Source: Cytobacillus oceanisediminis 2691 (GTDB taxonomy: Bacteria > Bacillota > Bacilli > Bacillales > Cytobacillaceae). From it: DNA of 64,000 nt. Location: NCBI RefSeq assembly GCF_007678455.1, contig NZ_VEEP01000001.1, positions 372,001-436,000 of the forward strand, read 5' to 3'. A program made the position numbers and the translations under genes. The notes below the pieces were generated by a model. That model saw nothing but the letters and a program-made list of their open reading frames with translations, had not been told where the DNA came from and did not search any database. Of the stretch, positions 34,779 through 45,109 are shown piece after piece (the first letter of the stretch is position 1; each line of letters starts with the position of its first letter).

Positions 34779-35347
34779 CAGCCTCCAAAGTCAACCTCAG
34801 GAGCTTCCTGTGCCCGAGGGTCTGCTTTGAAATATTCCTTCTCATCAAATCCTGTTATGTTTGCGATAAGGGCACCTGGAAACTGTTTAACCATTTTGTT
34901 GTATATGGACACCTGGTCATTGTAATCCTTCCTGGCCACAGCCAGTCTGTTTTCTGTGCCGGCAAGCTCGTCCATCAATTGTGTGAATTGCTTATCCGCT
35001 TTCAGGTTTGGGTAATTCTCGACCACCACTAACAATCTGCTTAATGCACCTGACAATTCAGCATTTGCGGTTGCCTGCTCTTCTGGTGTATTTGCGCCAG
35101 CCAGCCTTGCGCGGGCATCTGAAATCGATTGGATCACTTCTTTTTCATGTGAGGCATATCCTTTTACTGAATTCACCAGATTAGGAATCAGGTCCAGCCT
35201 TCTTTGCAGCTGGTTCTCTATCTGGGCATAAGCCTGGTCGACATTCTCTTCTTCAGCGACAAATTTATTGTAGCTGCCAACACCCATCATGATGAAAATT
35301 CCCAGTATCACCAATAAACCAATAACAATTCCTAAACCTTTTTTCAT
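34778..35347 (-). CDS. LemA family protein
   Basis: A 189-residue membrane-anchored protein: an N-terminal helix ([21 protein letters not shown]), then an extracellular helical bundle with the LemA phrases [34 protein letters not shown] and the end [18 protein letters not shown] 35347 with GGGAGTG is preferred to the longer frame. It is transcribed first, coupled to the TPM-domain gene. Function in Bacillus is unknown. Confidence 0.92.
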   Translation of the reverse strand: MKKGLGIVIGLLVILGIFIMMGVGSYNKFVAEEENVDQAYAQIENQLQRRLDLIPNLVNSVKGYASHEKEVIQSISDARARLAGANTPEEQATANAELSGALSRLLVVVENYPNLKADKQFTQLMDELAGTENRLAVARKDYNDQVSIYNKMVKQFPGALIANITGFDEKEYFKADPRAQEAPEVDFGG

Positions 35348-35609
35348 CCAAGACACTCCCAATTCTCTGTTGAAGGCTTTCGCTAAAATGGTTAAACGAA
35401 AGCCTTGATGTTTATGCAGATGACCGTATTTTTCCCTCATTAGACATGTTTTTAAACTTTTTGCATGGGTTAATCTTTCCCGATGTTCACCTGGATAATG
35501 AATCGAAATAGTTTTTCATGATAAAATTAAGGGAAATACTGATAAAAACAACAAATTCAGATATACTCTAGTTATGGATTAGTCGTTAAAGGTAAAGGAA
35601 TGAATACGC

Positions 35610-36047
35610 ATGAACAATGAGACAGAAAAATCTTTAAAATTATTTATTGTATTGTCCCGTGCCTATCGGGCAGTTAATGAAAAAGTGAATAAGGTTATCC
35701 AAAAGAATGGACTAAACCCAACGGAGTTTGCCGTGCTTGAGCTTCTCTACCATAAAGGTGAGCAGCCACTCCAGCAAATCGGCGGGAAGATCCTGCTTGC
35801 AAGCGGCAGTATCACCTATGTAGTGGACAAGCTTGAAGAAAAGGGCTACTTAAATCGGGTGGCATGTCCAAAAGACCGAAGAGTGACATACGCAAAAATT
35901 TCAGAAGACGGAAAAAAATTAATAGAAGAAATTTTTCCAGAACACAGCGCCTTAATTCACGAATTGATGGACAGCCTGTCAGATGATGAAAAAGGTACGG
36001 CGATCGAGCTGTTAAAAAAGCTGGGTCTATCTGTAAGCAAATATTAA
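35610..36047 (+). CDS. MarR-family transcriptional regulator (MhqR-like)
   Basis: A 145-residue winged-helix repressor. It has the wing-helix block NPTEFAVLELLYHKGEQPLQQIG, the recognition helix in LLASGSITYVVDKLEEKGY and the wing RVACPKDRRVTYAKIS, very close to what I recall of B. subtilis MhqR (YkvE), a quinone- and diazenedicarboxylate-sensing repressor, and of the same length. One cysteine (in ACPKDRR) is present. The typical MhqR targets (dioxygenases, azoreductase) are not adjacent, so the symbol is withheld. AAAGGAATG precedes ATG. A terminator overlaps the stop. Confidence 0.85.
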   Translation: MNNETEKSLKLFIVLSRAYRAVNEKVNKVIQKNGLNPTEFAVLELLYHKGEQPLQQIGGKILLASGSITYVVDKLEEKGYLNRVACPKDRRVTYAKISEDGKKLIEEIFPEHSALIHELMDSLSDDEKGTAIELLKKLGLSVSKY

Positions 36048-36070
36048 AAACGGCGATTGCCGTTTTTTTT
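36047..36070 (+). terminator. Terminator of the MarR gene
   Basis: Stem AAAACGGC / GCCGTTTT with a GATT loop and a long T run. Confidence 0.88.
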
Positions 36071-36193
36071 GTTATCCTGGCAATAAAATTTTTCGAAAAG
36101 ACAAGGCATTAAACAGGAAAAAAGGGACCATCCGTAGAATAGGATGGAGATGGGGTGAATTTTCACCCTTATATAGATAAAGGGGGCAATACG

Positions 36194-37888
36194 ATGAGGT
36201 TTGAGGAATATACATATACACGGCCGAATTTGGACGAAGTGACGGCTAAATTCGATCAGCTTCTTGAACAATTCAAGAATGCCGGAACGGTTGAGGAACA
36301 AAGTGTTGCTATGGATGGAATCAATGGCCTGCGAAATGATGTCGGAACCATGTTCAATCTTTGCTATATCCGTCATTCGATTGATACTGAAGATGAATTT
36401 TATAAGCAAGAGCAAGATTTTCTTGATGAACTGGCACCAGAGGTAGAAGGTCTAGTGACAAAATATTATGAAGCACTTATGTCATCTCCATTCCGTGCCG
36501 AGCTTGAAGCGAAATGGGGAAAGCAGCTGTTCGCACTTGCTGATGCACAATTGAAGCAATTTTCTCCGGAAATTGTTCCTTTGATGCAAAAGGAAAATAA
36601 ACTTTCTACCCAATATACAAAGCTTGTAGCATCAGCAAAAATTATGTTCGAAGGAGAAGAAAGGACGCTTGCTCAGCTTGATCCATTTACAGAGTCAAAG
36701 GACCGTGAAACGAGGAAAAAAGCCAGTGAAGCGAAATTCGCATTTTTCTCAGAGCATGGAGAAGAGTTTGACCGCATTTATGATGAACTGGTAAAAGTAA
36801 GGACGGAAATGGCACATAAACTCGGCTACAGCAACTTTGTCGAGCTGGCTTATTACCGTATGTCCCGAACGGATTATGACAGCAGCATGGTAGCGGCATT
36901 CCGTGACCAGGTCCATAAATACATCGTACCTGTAGCGACGAAGTTGAAGGAACGCCAGAAAAATCGAATTGGTGTCAATGAGTTGAAATATTATGATGAA
37001 CCATTCGATTTCAAGACGGGTAATGCTGCACCGAAGGGAAGTCCGGAGTGGATCATTGAAAACGGCCAGAAGATGTATGATGAACTCTCGGCTGAAACAG
37101 GTGAGTTCTTCAAATATATGAACGATAACAACCTGATGGATTTGGTTGCCAAGAAAGGGAAAGCCGGTGGGGGTTACTGCACATATATTGAAAACTATAA
37201 ATCGCCGTTCATATTCTCGAATTTCAACGGAACTTCAGGGGATATAGATGTCCTGACACATGAAGCAGGGCATGCCTTCCAGGTATACTCAAGCCGCCAT
37301 TTTGAGATTCCAGAGTATAACTGGCCAACATATGAGGCATGTGAAATACACTCTATGAGCATGGAATTTTTCACATGGCCATGGATGGATCTATTTTTCA
37401 AAGAAGATACCGATAAGTACAAATTCTCTCACCTGAGCAGCGGCCTGCTGTTCCTGCCATATGGAGTCTCTGTTGATGAATTCCAGCACTGGGTATATGA
37501 GAATCCCGAGGCAACACCTGCAGAGAGAAAACAGCAATGGCGTGAAATCGAAAAAAAATATCTGCCGCACAAAGATTATGATGGCAACACCTATCTGGAA
37601 GAAGGCGGATTCTGGCAGCGTCAGGGCCATATTTACAACTCGCCATTCTATTATATTGATTACACGCTTGCACAAATTTGTGCATTCCAATTCTGGAAGC
37701 GTTCAAGGGAAAACAAGGAAGAAGCCTGGAATGACTATGCTAACCTCTGCAAACTCGGCGGAAGCATGGCATTCACCGAACTTGTGAAGGAAGCAAACCT
37801 GATATCACCATTTGAAGAAGGCTGTGTCGAGTCAGTGATAGGCGAAATCGACAGCTGGCTGGAATCAGTCGAAGACAGTAAATTGTAA
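36194..37888 (+). CDS. M3-family oligoendopeptidase
   Basis: A 564-residue cytosolic zinc peptidase. The metal site THEAGHAFQ (HExxH, His356) and the downstream Glu in YEACEIHSMSMEF are present; NFNGTSGDIDVL precedes the site, as in the M3B/PepF-related group. It is shorter than PepF (about 600 or more). It trims oligopeptides of medium length. ATG 36194 has AAAGGGGGCAATACG before it; the earlier frame to 36155 is leader. The gene is monocistronic, ended by a hairpin at 37.9 kb. Confidence 0.9.
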   Translation: MRFEEYTYTRPNLDEVTAKFDQLLEQFKNAGTVEEQSVAMDGINGLRNDVGTMFNLCYIRHSIDTEDEFYKQEQDFLDELAPEVEGLVTKYYEALMSSPFRAELEAKWGKQLFALADAQLKQFSPEIVPLMQKENKLSTQYTKLVASAKIMFEGEERTLAQLDPFTESKDRETRKKASEAKFAFFSEHGEEFDRIYDELVKVRTEMAHKLGYSNFVELAYYRMSRTDYDSSMVAAFRDQVHKYIVPVATKLKERQKNRIGVNELKYYDEPFDFKTGNAAPKGSPEWIIENGQKMYDELSAETGEFFKYMNDNNLMDLVAKKGKAGGGYCTYIENYKSPFIFSNFNGTSGDIDVLTHEAGHAFQVYSSRHFEIPEYNWPTYEACEIHSMSMEFFTWPWMDLFFKEDTDKYKFSHLSSGLLFLPYGVSVDEFQHWVYENPEATPAERKQQWREIEKKYLPHKDYDGNTYLEEGGFWQRQGHIYNSPFYYIDYTLAQICAFQFWKRSRENKEEAWNDYANLCKLGGSMAFTELVKEANLISPFEEGCVESVIGEIDSWLESVEDSKL

Positions 37889-37920
37889 AAAGAAAAGTGG
37901 AGCCTGCGGGCAACACTATA

Positions 37921-37967
37921 GACTGCAGACAAACTTGATGGAAATCCAGTTTGACTGCAGTTTTTTG
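37921..37967 (+). terminator. Terminator of the M3 peptidase gene
   Basis: Imperfect long stem: ACTGCAG-CAAACT pairs with AGTTTG-CTGCAGT, followed by six T. Confidence 0.8.
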
Positions 37968-38110
37968 TTTCTATTATGCAATTTATGGTTCCCGACATCT
38001 AAGCGTTATCTGGGACTGAATAGATTTTCGTTGATAGTCACTGCAGAGTGTATACCTGGAAATGGATAATAGCTGAATTTGTTGGTATTATTAGTGGCAT
38101 TTAACCGCTT

Positions 38111-38206
38111 TTGGTGCCCGCTTTTTATGAATCGTAAGAAATCAGTTCACCAATAGCCATTATTGGTGTCCGTTTTTTAGGAATCTGAAGAAAACAGGCC
38201 ACCAAT
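38111..38206. repeat. Short tandem repeat with 52-bp period and palindromic junction
   Basis: TTGGTG recurs at 38111 and 38163 and CACCAA at 38148 and 38200, both exactly 52 bp apart. The junction CACCAA-TAGCCATTA-TTGGTG is an inverted repeat around a 9-nt loop (8-bp arms if the TA ends are counted). The spacers (CCGCTTTTTATGAATC... and CCGTTTTTTAGGAATC...) are similar. Period and loop equal those of the large array at 54 kb, although the sequence differs. The rest of the 450-bp gap holds only the two flanking terminators. Confidence 0.7.
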
Positions 38207-38309
38207 GCCACTTCTGATGAATGATTGAGTTTAGAGGCTTCAAGGCATTGAGATAACAACTCCTTCTTATTCGGTGATTACACTTTCCCCATTGCTGATT
38301 CAATAGGAA

Positions 38310-38336
38310 AAGCCCGCACCTAAATGCGGGCTTCAG
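38310..38336 (-). terminator. Terminator of the RND permease gene
   Basis: Stem AAGCCCGCA / TGCGGGCTT with a 6-nt loop and a short T run in the minus direction. Confidence 0.8.
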
Positions 38337-38338
38337 TC

Positions 38339-41300
38339 TTACATACTGCGTTCTTTTTTCACTTGTTTGAAGAAGAAGACTTCATAGATCACTGGGATCA
38401 GGATTAATGTCAACAGGGTGGAGGAGGTAAGTCCGCCGATTACGGTTACTGCCAGCCCTTTTGAGATCAGGGTGCCTGATGAGGTGGTGAGTGCCAATGG
38501 AATCAATGCAGCGATTGTTGCAAAAGCGGTCATCAGGATGGGACGGAGCCTTGTAATTCCTGCCTCAATTAAAGCTTCACGTACAGGCATTCCTTTTTCG
38601 GTTCGATTCTGGCCAATACGGTCTACCATGACAATGGCATTGGTCGTAACGATTCCAATTAGCATCAGCAAGCCTATCATGACACTGACTGACATGGGTT
38701 CATCGGCAATCCACAATCCCAGGAGGGAACCGATTGGGACAAATATCAGGGAGGATAGGATAATGAACGGAATCCTTGCCTGCCCGAAGGTAATCAACAT
38801 CGTCAAGTAGACCAGCCCGATGGCCACAACCATTGCGATTCCCAGTTGAGTGAAGGTTTCAACCGTTTCATCGCTTCCGCCGCCGCCTTCAAGTGAAACT
38901 CCATCTGGAAGGTCGATATCATTTTTGACCCCTTCAATGACAGCAGTCGAAACGGCCCTGATATCATTGGAATCGATCTGCGCAGAAACCCGGGCGAAAA
39001 TTTTGCCATCCAGTTTCTGTATGGAGGTAAATGCTTCTGTCTCGGTTATTCTCGCGATTTCTGTAATTGGAATAGGTCCTTGCTGGGTGAAAATCATGGT
39101 ATTTTTTAAATCTTCGATTGTCTCGGACTGCTCATCATAGATAATCGAAACTTTTCGATCTTCGCCATCGAGCGGCAAGGTACCGGCATCGACTGGTTTT
39201 GTTTTATCCGTGATGGTGCCGAGAATCTGGAAGCCCGAAAGACCAAGCTGCGCTGTTTTTTCTGGGTCGATATCGACCAGTACCTGTTTTTGTTTTTCAG
39301 AAAAGTTGTTAGAAACATATTTTAAGTCATTCTGCTTATTCATGTAATCTTCGACTTTTGCTGCTGCATCCTGTAAGGCGGCTAGGTCAGTAGAATATAA
39401 GTCGATATTGACATTGTTATTGGAAGGAGGTCCACCTGTTGACTGCTCCTGGATGCCGATTTTCGCATCCGGCTCGAGGGAAAGGACTGTATCTTCCATT
39501 TCTTTCTCGAGCTTCGGAATGAACTCAGAAACACTCGCTCCTTCTCCAAGGCTGATAAAATAGTTCGCCTGGTTCTGGCGTTTTAGACCAGTCTGAAAAT
39601 CCCGGCTTCCGATTCCGACGGTTACATCATTGATTTCTTTTTGTTCTGCGAACATATTCTCGACTTTCAGCGAAACTTCATTTGTTTTTTCCAGTGAAGT
39701 AGAAGATGGCAGCTGGAATGTAGCAACAAGCAGCTTTTGCTCCTCGTTTGGTATAAATGTGAAACCAAGTCCTTTAACCAGGAATCCCGAACCTGCAAGC
39801 AGGGCAATTGACAGGAAGATCACTAGCGCTTTATGGTTCAGTGACCATCTGATGGAAGAGGCATATGCTCTTTGCGTGGCACCTTCTTTTTCTTCCTTTG
39901 GCACTCTCTTGAAAGAGAACTTTGCCAGGATTGGTACGATCGTGACGGCAACAATCAAGGATGCAAGCAGTGAAAAGACGATTGTCAGTGCGAAAGGCAA
40001 AAAGAATTCTCCAGTAATTCCACCGACAAGGCCAAGCGGCAAGAAGACTACAACGGTCGTAATCGTAGATGAGGTGATGGCTTTCAGGATTTCCTTAGTT
40101 GAATCCTGAATCAGATCATCCGTCATTCCCTGATTGGTTTTCCGGACCCTCCGGAAGATATTCTCGATGACGACAATGCTGTCATCGACGACACGTCCTA
40201 CTGCCACTGCCATCCCGCCGAGGGTCATGATATTCAATGAAATATCAAGCTGGTTTAAAAAGATCGACGAAATCAATAGTGACAGCGGAATGGAGACAAT
40301 CGCGATAATCGTTGCCCTGAAATTCCTCAGGAAAATCAATACCGCAACAGAAGCAAACAGGGCACCGAGCAACCCTTCCTTGACGAGAGTGTTGACCGAT
40401 TTTTCAATTCCTTCAGCTGAATCGAATCCAATTGCGTATTCCAGGCGGTCGTCATAACTATTGATGACAGCTAAAACCTTTTCAGCAACTTCGACTGTAT
40501 TCGCGTCCTGCTTTTTCGTGATGGCCATTGATAATGATTCTTTTTCGTTAAATCGCGTGATTTCCGGTTTTTCAGTTACTACTTTGATTGAGGCAAGCTC
40601 GCTTAACTTTACCTGGGGAGCATCAGGCACAAATTTAGATTGGATCACCAGGTTTTCAAGCTCTTCAATTTTTTCTATTTTTTCCTGCACCCGTACCGGA
40701 ACCTGGATTTCGTTTTCGTTCAGGTTGCCTGCCGGGAAGCTTAATTTTCTGGAATCAATTGTTTCTTTAATATCATTCAAACTGAGCCCCAACTGTGCTG
40801 CTCTTTCCTGGTCCACGGTGATCTGGAGGATGTCATCGGTCATGCCGCCAACAGAAACACTGTTTATTCCCTGGATTTTATTCAGTTCCGGAAGGATTTC
40901 TTCGTTTACAAGAGTCTCTAGATCTTCATCACCTTTTGCAAACAGGGAGATATTGAAAATCGGGAATGTACCAAAAGAGAATCTGTTTATATTCGTCTGC
41001 ACGTTCTCAGGCAGTCCAGCTTCCTTGATGAAGGTGTTGACCTGTTGCTCAGCATCATCAAGCTTAGTATCAAACGGGAATTCCAGATTGATGATGGCGA
41101 TGCTCTCAAATGAAGAACTTTGCATTTTCTTGATGCCATCGATCCCTTTGAATTTTGTTTCAAGCTTCTCGGTTACTTGTTCATTGATATCCTGCGGAGA
41201 AGCCCCCGGGTATATGACTTCCACAGAGAGCTGGGGAAATTCGATATTTGGCAGCAAATCAACCTTTAGCCTGGTGAATGAGTACAGGCCGCCAAGTATC

Positions 41301-41365
41301 AGTAAAAATGAAATGATGAATACAGCGAATGCATTTTTAAGACTGAATCTTGTCAAAAATCCCAT
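38339..41365 (-). CDS. RND-family efflux permease (AcrB/HAE superfamily)
   Basis: A full-length 1008-residue permease with the usual duplicated architecture: TM1 (AFAVFIISFLLILGGLYSF), a large extracellular loop (about 35-330), TM2-6 with the proton-relay Asp pair in AVGRVVDDSIVVIENIF, TM7, a second large loop (about 545-845), and TM8-12 ending in LISKGLAVTVIGGLTSSTLL. It would export amphiphiles or lipids using the proton gradient. It is not closely like B. subtilis SwrC at the N-terminus as I remember it, so no symbol is given. No membrane-fusion partner gene is adjacent. It is a paralogue of the fragment at the window start. Confidence 0.93.
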   Translation of the reverse strand: MGFLTRFSLKNAFAVFIISFLLILGGLYSFTRLKVDLLPNIEFPQLSVEVIYPGASPQDINEQVTEKLETKFKGIDGIKKMQSSSFESIAIINLEFPFDTKLDDAEQQVNTFIKEAGLPENVQTNINRFSFGTFPIFNISLFAKGDEDLETLVNEEILPELNKIQGINSVSVGGMTDDILQITVDQERAAQLGLSLNDIKETIDSRKLSFPAGNLNENEIQVPVRVQEKIEKIEELENLVIQSKFVPDAPQVKLSELASIKVVTEKPEITRFNEKESLSMAITKKQDANTVEVAEKVLAVINSYDDRLEYAIGFDSAEGIEKSVNTLVKEGLLGALFASVAVLIFLRNFRATIIAIVSIPLSLLISSIFLNQLDISLNIMTLGGMAVAVGRVVDDSIVVIENIFRRVRKTNQGMTDDLIQDSTKEILKAITSSTITTVVVFLPLGLVGGITGEFFLPFALTIVFSLLASLIVAVTIVPILAKFSFKRVPKEEKEGATQRAYASSIRWSLNHKALVIFLSIALLAGSGFLVKGLGFTFIPNEEQKLLVATFQLPSSTSLEKTNEVSLKVENMFAEQKEINDVTVGIGSRDFQTGLKRQNQANYFISLGEGASVSEFIPKLEKEMEDTVLSLEPDAKIGIQEQSTGGPPSNNNVNIDLYSTDLAALQDAAAKVEDYMNKQNDLKYVSNNFSEKQKQVLVDIDPEKTAQLGLSGFQILGTITDKTKPVDAGTLPLDGEDRKVSIIYDEQSETIEDLKNTMIFTQQGPIPITEIARITETEAFTSIQKLDGKIFARVSAQIDSNDIRAVSTAVIEGVKNDIDLPDGVSLEGGGGSDETVETFTQLGIAMVVAIGLVYLTMLITFGQARIPFIILSSLIFVPIGSLLGLWIADEPMSVSVMIGLLMLIGIVTTNAIVMVDRIGQNRTEKGMPVREALIEAGITRLRPILMTAFATIAALIPLALTTSSGTLISKGLAVTVIGGLTSSTLLTLILIPVIYEVFFFKQVKKERSM

Positions 41366-41439
41366 TAGAATACCTCTTTTCTATAAAAAAGCTATGACTC
41401 TATTCTATATGCCTTCTATGTAGTTTTCATTTTTAAACT

Positions 41440-41478
41440 GTAAAAAATAAAAATAACCCGAAGTTTCAAAACTTCGGG
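41440..41478 (-). terminator. Terminator of clpE
   Basis: Stem CCCGAAGTT / AACTTCGGG with a 4-nt loop; in the minus direction it is followed by a T-rich tract. Confidence 0.85.
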
Positions 41479-41491
41479 CATCAAATAAATA

Positions 41492-43645
41492 TTATTTCTG
41501 CTTGATGATAATCTGGTCAGTTTCAATGACCGCTTCCAACTGGTTTGCTTCCGGAGCTTCAAGAATGAAATCGGCAATGGAATCCTCCAGTTGTTCCTGG
41601 ATGGAACGACGCAGCGGGCGTGCACCGAATGCTGGATGGTATCCAAGCTCAGCCAGTTTTGCCTTCACTTCCACTGTCACTTCAAGGCTGATATTCTGCT
41701 CTGCAAGTGTTTCTTTCAACTCTGCAAGCATCAAATCCACAATCTGAAGAAGGTGTTCCTTCTCAAGAGACTTGAACTCTATGATACTGTCGAAACGGTT
41801 CAGGAATTCTGGCTTGAAGAATCCTCCGAGTGAATCGAGAATGCTTGATTCATTGACAGCAGTATTCTGGTCAAATCCTACCTTGATGGTTTTATGTCCA
41901 ACACCTGCGTTGCTTGTCATAATGATGACTGTGTCCTTAAAGCTTACTGTACGGCCTTGGCTGTCAGTCAGGCGGCCGTCTTCGAGAATCTGCAAGAACA
42001 TATGCTGTACATCTGGATGAGCTTTTTCAATCTCGTCCAGTAAAATGATGCTGTATGGGTTGCGGCGGACTTTTTCCGTCAACTGGCCAGCTTCATCATG
42101 GCCTACATAGCCTGGAGGAGAACCAATCAGCTTGGAAACACTGTGCTTCTCCATATACTCACTCATGTCGAGACGGACCATTGCCTCCTTTGAACCAAAG
42201 AGTTCCTCAGCCAAAGTCTTGGTCAGCTCTGTCTTACCGACACCAGTAGGGCCGACGAACAGGAACGAGCCGATTGGACGGTTCTTTGATTTCAGACCCG
42301 CACGGCTGCGGCGGATCGCTTTGGCTACTTTCTGCACGGCATCTTCCTGTCCAATGACTTTGCCATTCAGGTTGGCAACAAGATTTTTCATCTTTTCCTG
42401 TTCATCTTCCTGAAGCTTGCCGACGGGAATGCCAGTTTTCTTCTCGATGATTTCCTGGATATGCTTGACTGTTACAACAGGTCGTTCAGCATTGCCATTT
42501 TCGTTTATTGCTTTCTCAAGCTTCGCTTCTTCATCACGGAGCCTGGCAGCAGTTTCATAGTCTTCCTGCTTCAATGCTTCTTCCTTTTCCTTCGCAATTT
42601 CAGCAAGGCGGCTTTCAGCATCATTTTTATTTGTATAGTCAGAAACCAGGTTTAGCTTGGATCCTGCTTCGTCCATTAGATCAATCGCTTTGTCTGGAAG
42701 GAAACGATCCTGGATATAGCGTTGAGAAAGCTGGACACATGCCTTGATGGCCTCATCCGCAAAAGTCACCTGATGGAAATCCTCATACTTGGACTGAATT
42801 CCTGCCAGGATTTCGATTGCCTCGTCCACAGTTGGTTCCAGTACATGGACGGGCTGGAATCGTCTTTCTAAAGCTGCATCTTTTTCAATTTTGCGGTATT
42901 CCTTCAGGGTTGTCGCACCTACTACCTGAAGTTCACCACGGGCAAGTGCTGGCTTCAGGATATTGCCTGCATCCATGGAACCTTCAGCAGAACCTGCACC
43001 TACAAGCTGGTGGATTTCGTCAATGAAAAGAATGATGTTTTTGCGTGCCTGTAATTCAGAAATCAATTGCTTCATTCTTTCTTCGAATTGACCACGGATT
43101 CCGGTGTTCGATACCATTGAAGCGACGTCTAAAAGGTAGACTTCTTTATTCTTCAGCTTCTCTGGCACATCACCTTCGACAATCTTTAAGGCAAGGCCTT
43201 CTGCAATAGCTGTTTTACCTACACCAGGTTCACCGATCAGTACAGGGTTATTTTTATTTCTTCTATTTAATATTTCAATCACACGTTTAACTTCTTCGTC
43301 CCGGCCAATAACAGGGTCAATCAAACCTGTCTTGGCAATTTGAGTCAGGTTTCTTCCATATTGGTCAATAAAGCCATTCCCACCGCCGGCTGTTTTAGTT
43401 ACAGAAGCAGGTTTTGAATTCTGGGGTTCATCATTCATATTCCCAGAGAATTGTTTGAACATATCATTAAACGGCGAACCTCCGAATCCGTTAAACCCGG
43501 ACATTGGGCTGCCGAGTGAAGCACCTAATTTTTCTCTCTCTTTTTGGTAGCAGTCTTCACAGAGCATTAAATGCTTCTGGTTACCATTTAAGCTTACCTT
43601 CAATTGAATATTCGCCTGTTTTTCCTGGCAATTTTGGCAGAGCAT
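41492..43645 (-). CDS. clpE: ATP-dependent Clp protease ATPase subunit ClpE
   Basis: A 717-residue HSP100 unfoldase that feeds ClpP. The N-terminal zinc finger specific to ClpE is present (CQNC at residues 3-6, CEDC about 25 residues later). D1 has Walker [14 protein letters not shown] and Walker [11 protein letters not shown]; a UVR-like coiled coil ([20 protein letters not shown]) lies between; D2 has [13 protein letters not shown] and [19 protein letters not shown] lies before the ATG. The promoter is covered by two CtsR operators, so heat induction through CtsR is expected. In B. subtilis clpE also precedes ykvI. Confidence 0.97.
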   Translation of the reverse strand: MLCQNCQEKQANIQLKVSLNGNQKHLMLCEDCYQKEREKLGASLGSPMSGFNGFGGSPFNDMFKQFSGNMNDEPQNSKPASVTKTAGGGNGFIDQYGRNLTQIAKTGLIDPVIGRDEEVKRVIEILNRRNKNNPVLIGEPGVGKTAIAEGLALKIVEGDVPEKLKNKEVYLLDVASMVSNTGIRGQFEERMKQLISELQARKNIILFIDEIHQLVGAGSAEGSMDAGNILKPALARGELQVVGATTLKEYRKIEKDAALERRFQPVHVLEPTVDEAIEILAGIQSKYEDFHQVTFADEAIKACVQLSQRYIQDRFLPDKAIDLMDEAGSKLNLVSDYTNKNDAESRLAEIAKEKEEALKQEDYETAARLRDEEAKLEKAINENGNAERPVVTVKHIQEIIEKKTGIPVGKLQEDEQEKMKNLVANLNGKVIGQEDAVQKVAKAIRRSRAGLKSKNRPIGSFLFVGPTGVGKTELTKTLAEELFGSKEAMVRLDMSEYMEKHSVSKLIGSPPGYVGHDEAGQLTEKVRRNPYSIILLDEIEKAHPDVQHMFLQILEDGRLTDSQGRTVSFKDTVIIMTSNAGVGHKTIKVGFDQNTAVNESSILDSLGGFFKPEFLNRFDSIIEFKSLEKEHLLQIVDLMLAELKETLAEQNISLEVTVEVKAKLAELGYHPAFGARPLRRSIQEQLEDSIADFILEAPEANQLEAVIETDQIIIKQK

Positions 43646-43690
43646 TTAAATTCCTCCTTCAAATTTTTCCTATATTTAATCAAAAAAGTC

Positions 43691-43753
43691 TTTGACTTTG
43701 ACTATCTTTGATCAATTTAACTTTATTATACTTTGACCAACTTTGACTTTCAA
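43691..43753 (-). promoter_or_regulatory. clpE promoter with two CtsR operators
   Basis: On the minus strand TTGAAA (43753-43748) and TATAAT (43730-43725) are separated by 17 bp. A CtsR box AGTCAAA-GTT-GGTCAAA (43748-43732) fills the spacer and another, GATCAAA-GAT-AGTCAAA (43713-43697), lies just after the start region; an extra half site AGTCAAA is at 43697-43691. This fits direct CtsR repression. The remaining 300 bp up to ykvI contain only repeat-like sequence with AGGCTCTTTTCG (43887) and AGGCTGTTTTTAC (43943) and no gene. Confidence 0.92.
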
Positions 43754-44055
43754 GATATTTGTCTGTAGAAATTATTGGTAATTCAATATAACATTGCGGG
43801 CATACTCTCCTCATGATAAAACGCTATTTTCGCCTAAAGTATTGCTTTCCGGGCTAATTCCATTTTCAACTCCCTATATGGCTTCGAGGCTCTTTTCGAC
43901 TGTGCACCGAGATGGATGGAAAGGAATATTCGAAAACCGAGCAGGCTGTTTTTACTGATGATGTGAAAGCAACGGAGTTCATGAAATGAGCTTAATAAAA
44001 AGCTCGTCATGGTTTGTCTTTCCATACATATATTGAGAAGAGGGAGGGGAACGCT

Positions 44056-45105
44056 TTGAAAACAAATTGGGGTGCTGCCTTTCAAATTGCAGCTGTTTAT
44101 GTCGGAACTGTGGTGGGGGCTGGTTTTGCGACCGGAAGGGAAATCGTTGAATTCTTTTCCCGTTTTGGCATATTTGGACTGATTGGAGTGTTCATGGCTG
44201 GATACATTCTTACATATATGGGTGCTAAATTAATGCGTATTGCTGCGGCCATCGGTGCCCGTTCATACGAGGAAATGAATGTGCATTTATTCGGGCGGTT
44301 TTTTGGAAGGATCATTAATATATTGATGCTGTTCATGCTTCTTGGCGTTTGTGCTGTTATGCTTTCCGGAGCCGGGGCAGTATTTGAGGAACAGCTTGGA
44401 TTATCGAAATCACTTGGAATCATTGTTACGATTGCTTTGTCACTTGCAGTAATGGTAGTCGGCCTAAAGGGCGTTTTTGCAGTTAATACTTTTGTGGTTC
44501 CGATGATGATCTTATTCAGCCTGATTCTATTTTCCCTGTCAGTCAAATTGCCTGGTTTTTTTGAACAGGTTGTGTTTATTCCATATGCCGAGGATGGCTG
44601 GAAAGCCGTAATCGGCCCGTTTTCCTATACGGCACTGAACCTGTCTCTTGCCCAGGCGGTGCTTGTACCTGTCGCGGCAGAGATAAAGGACGATCAAACA
44701 GTTAAGTGGGGGGGGATTCTTGGGGGAATTGCACTGACATTGATTTTGCTCTCAAGTCACTTGACTTTGATTATGCTCCCAGGATTCGATACATTCGAGA
44801 TTCCGATGGCGGTTATCATGAAACAGCTGGCAGCCAGCCTTTATTGGATATTTGTCTTAATTGTTTATGGTGAAATTTTCACATCTGTAATCGGCAATAT
44901 CTATGGTCTGGAAAGACAGATACAAAAACATATAAAAGTGCCAAGCATGCTGATTGTCTCTTTTCTCTTCCTGATCTGTTATTTCATCAGCTTGATTGAT
45001 TATGGAACACTTCTTTCGTTCCTGTATCCGGTATTCGGCTATATCAGTTTAGTATTCATTGTCTTACTGTGGATGAAGCCTGTCAATTTAACAAATCGAT
45101 CATAA
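44056..45105 (+). CDS. ykvI: YkvI-type membrane transporter-like protein
   Basis: A 349-residue membrane protein with about ten helices, resembling the YkvI family, distantly related to amino acid/sodium symporters (AFQIAAVYVGTVVGAGFATGREIVEFFSRFG at the start, the GxxxGxGF pattern of the LeuT-like fold). The substrate is unknown. TTG 44056 is preferred because GGGAGGGG ends 6 nt before it; the frame upstream to 44014 lacks a ribosome site. Adjacent to clpE as in B. subtilis. A MITE-like repeat begins 5 bp after the stop. Confidence 0.88.
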   Translation: MKTNWGAAFQIAAVYVGTVVGAGFATGREIVEFFSRFGIFGLIGVFMAGYILTYMGAKLMRIAAAIGARSYEEMNVHLFGRFFGRIINILMLFMLLGVCAVMLSGAGAVFEEQLGLSKSLGIIVTIALSLAVMVVGLKGVFAVNTFVVPMMILFSLILFSLSVKLPGFFEQVVFIPYAEDGWKAVIGPFSYTALNLSLAQAVLVPVAAEIKDDQTVKWGGILGGIALTLILLSSHLTLIMLPGFDTFEIPMAVIMKQLAASLYWIFVLIVYGEIFTSVIGNIYGLERQIQKHIKVPSMLIVSFLFLICYFISLIDYGTLLSFLYPVFGYISLVFIVLLWMKPVNLTNRS

Positions 45106-45109
45106 AAAA

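Noticed and set aside
40461-41423. 320-codon plus-strand frame opposite the RND permease
   Set aside because: Shadow of a long conserved gene; Ser/Phe-rich, no ribosome site and no family resemblance.
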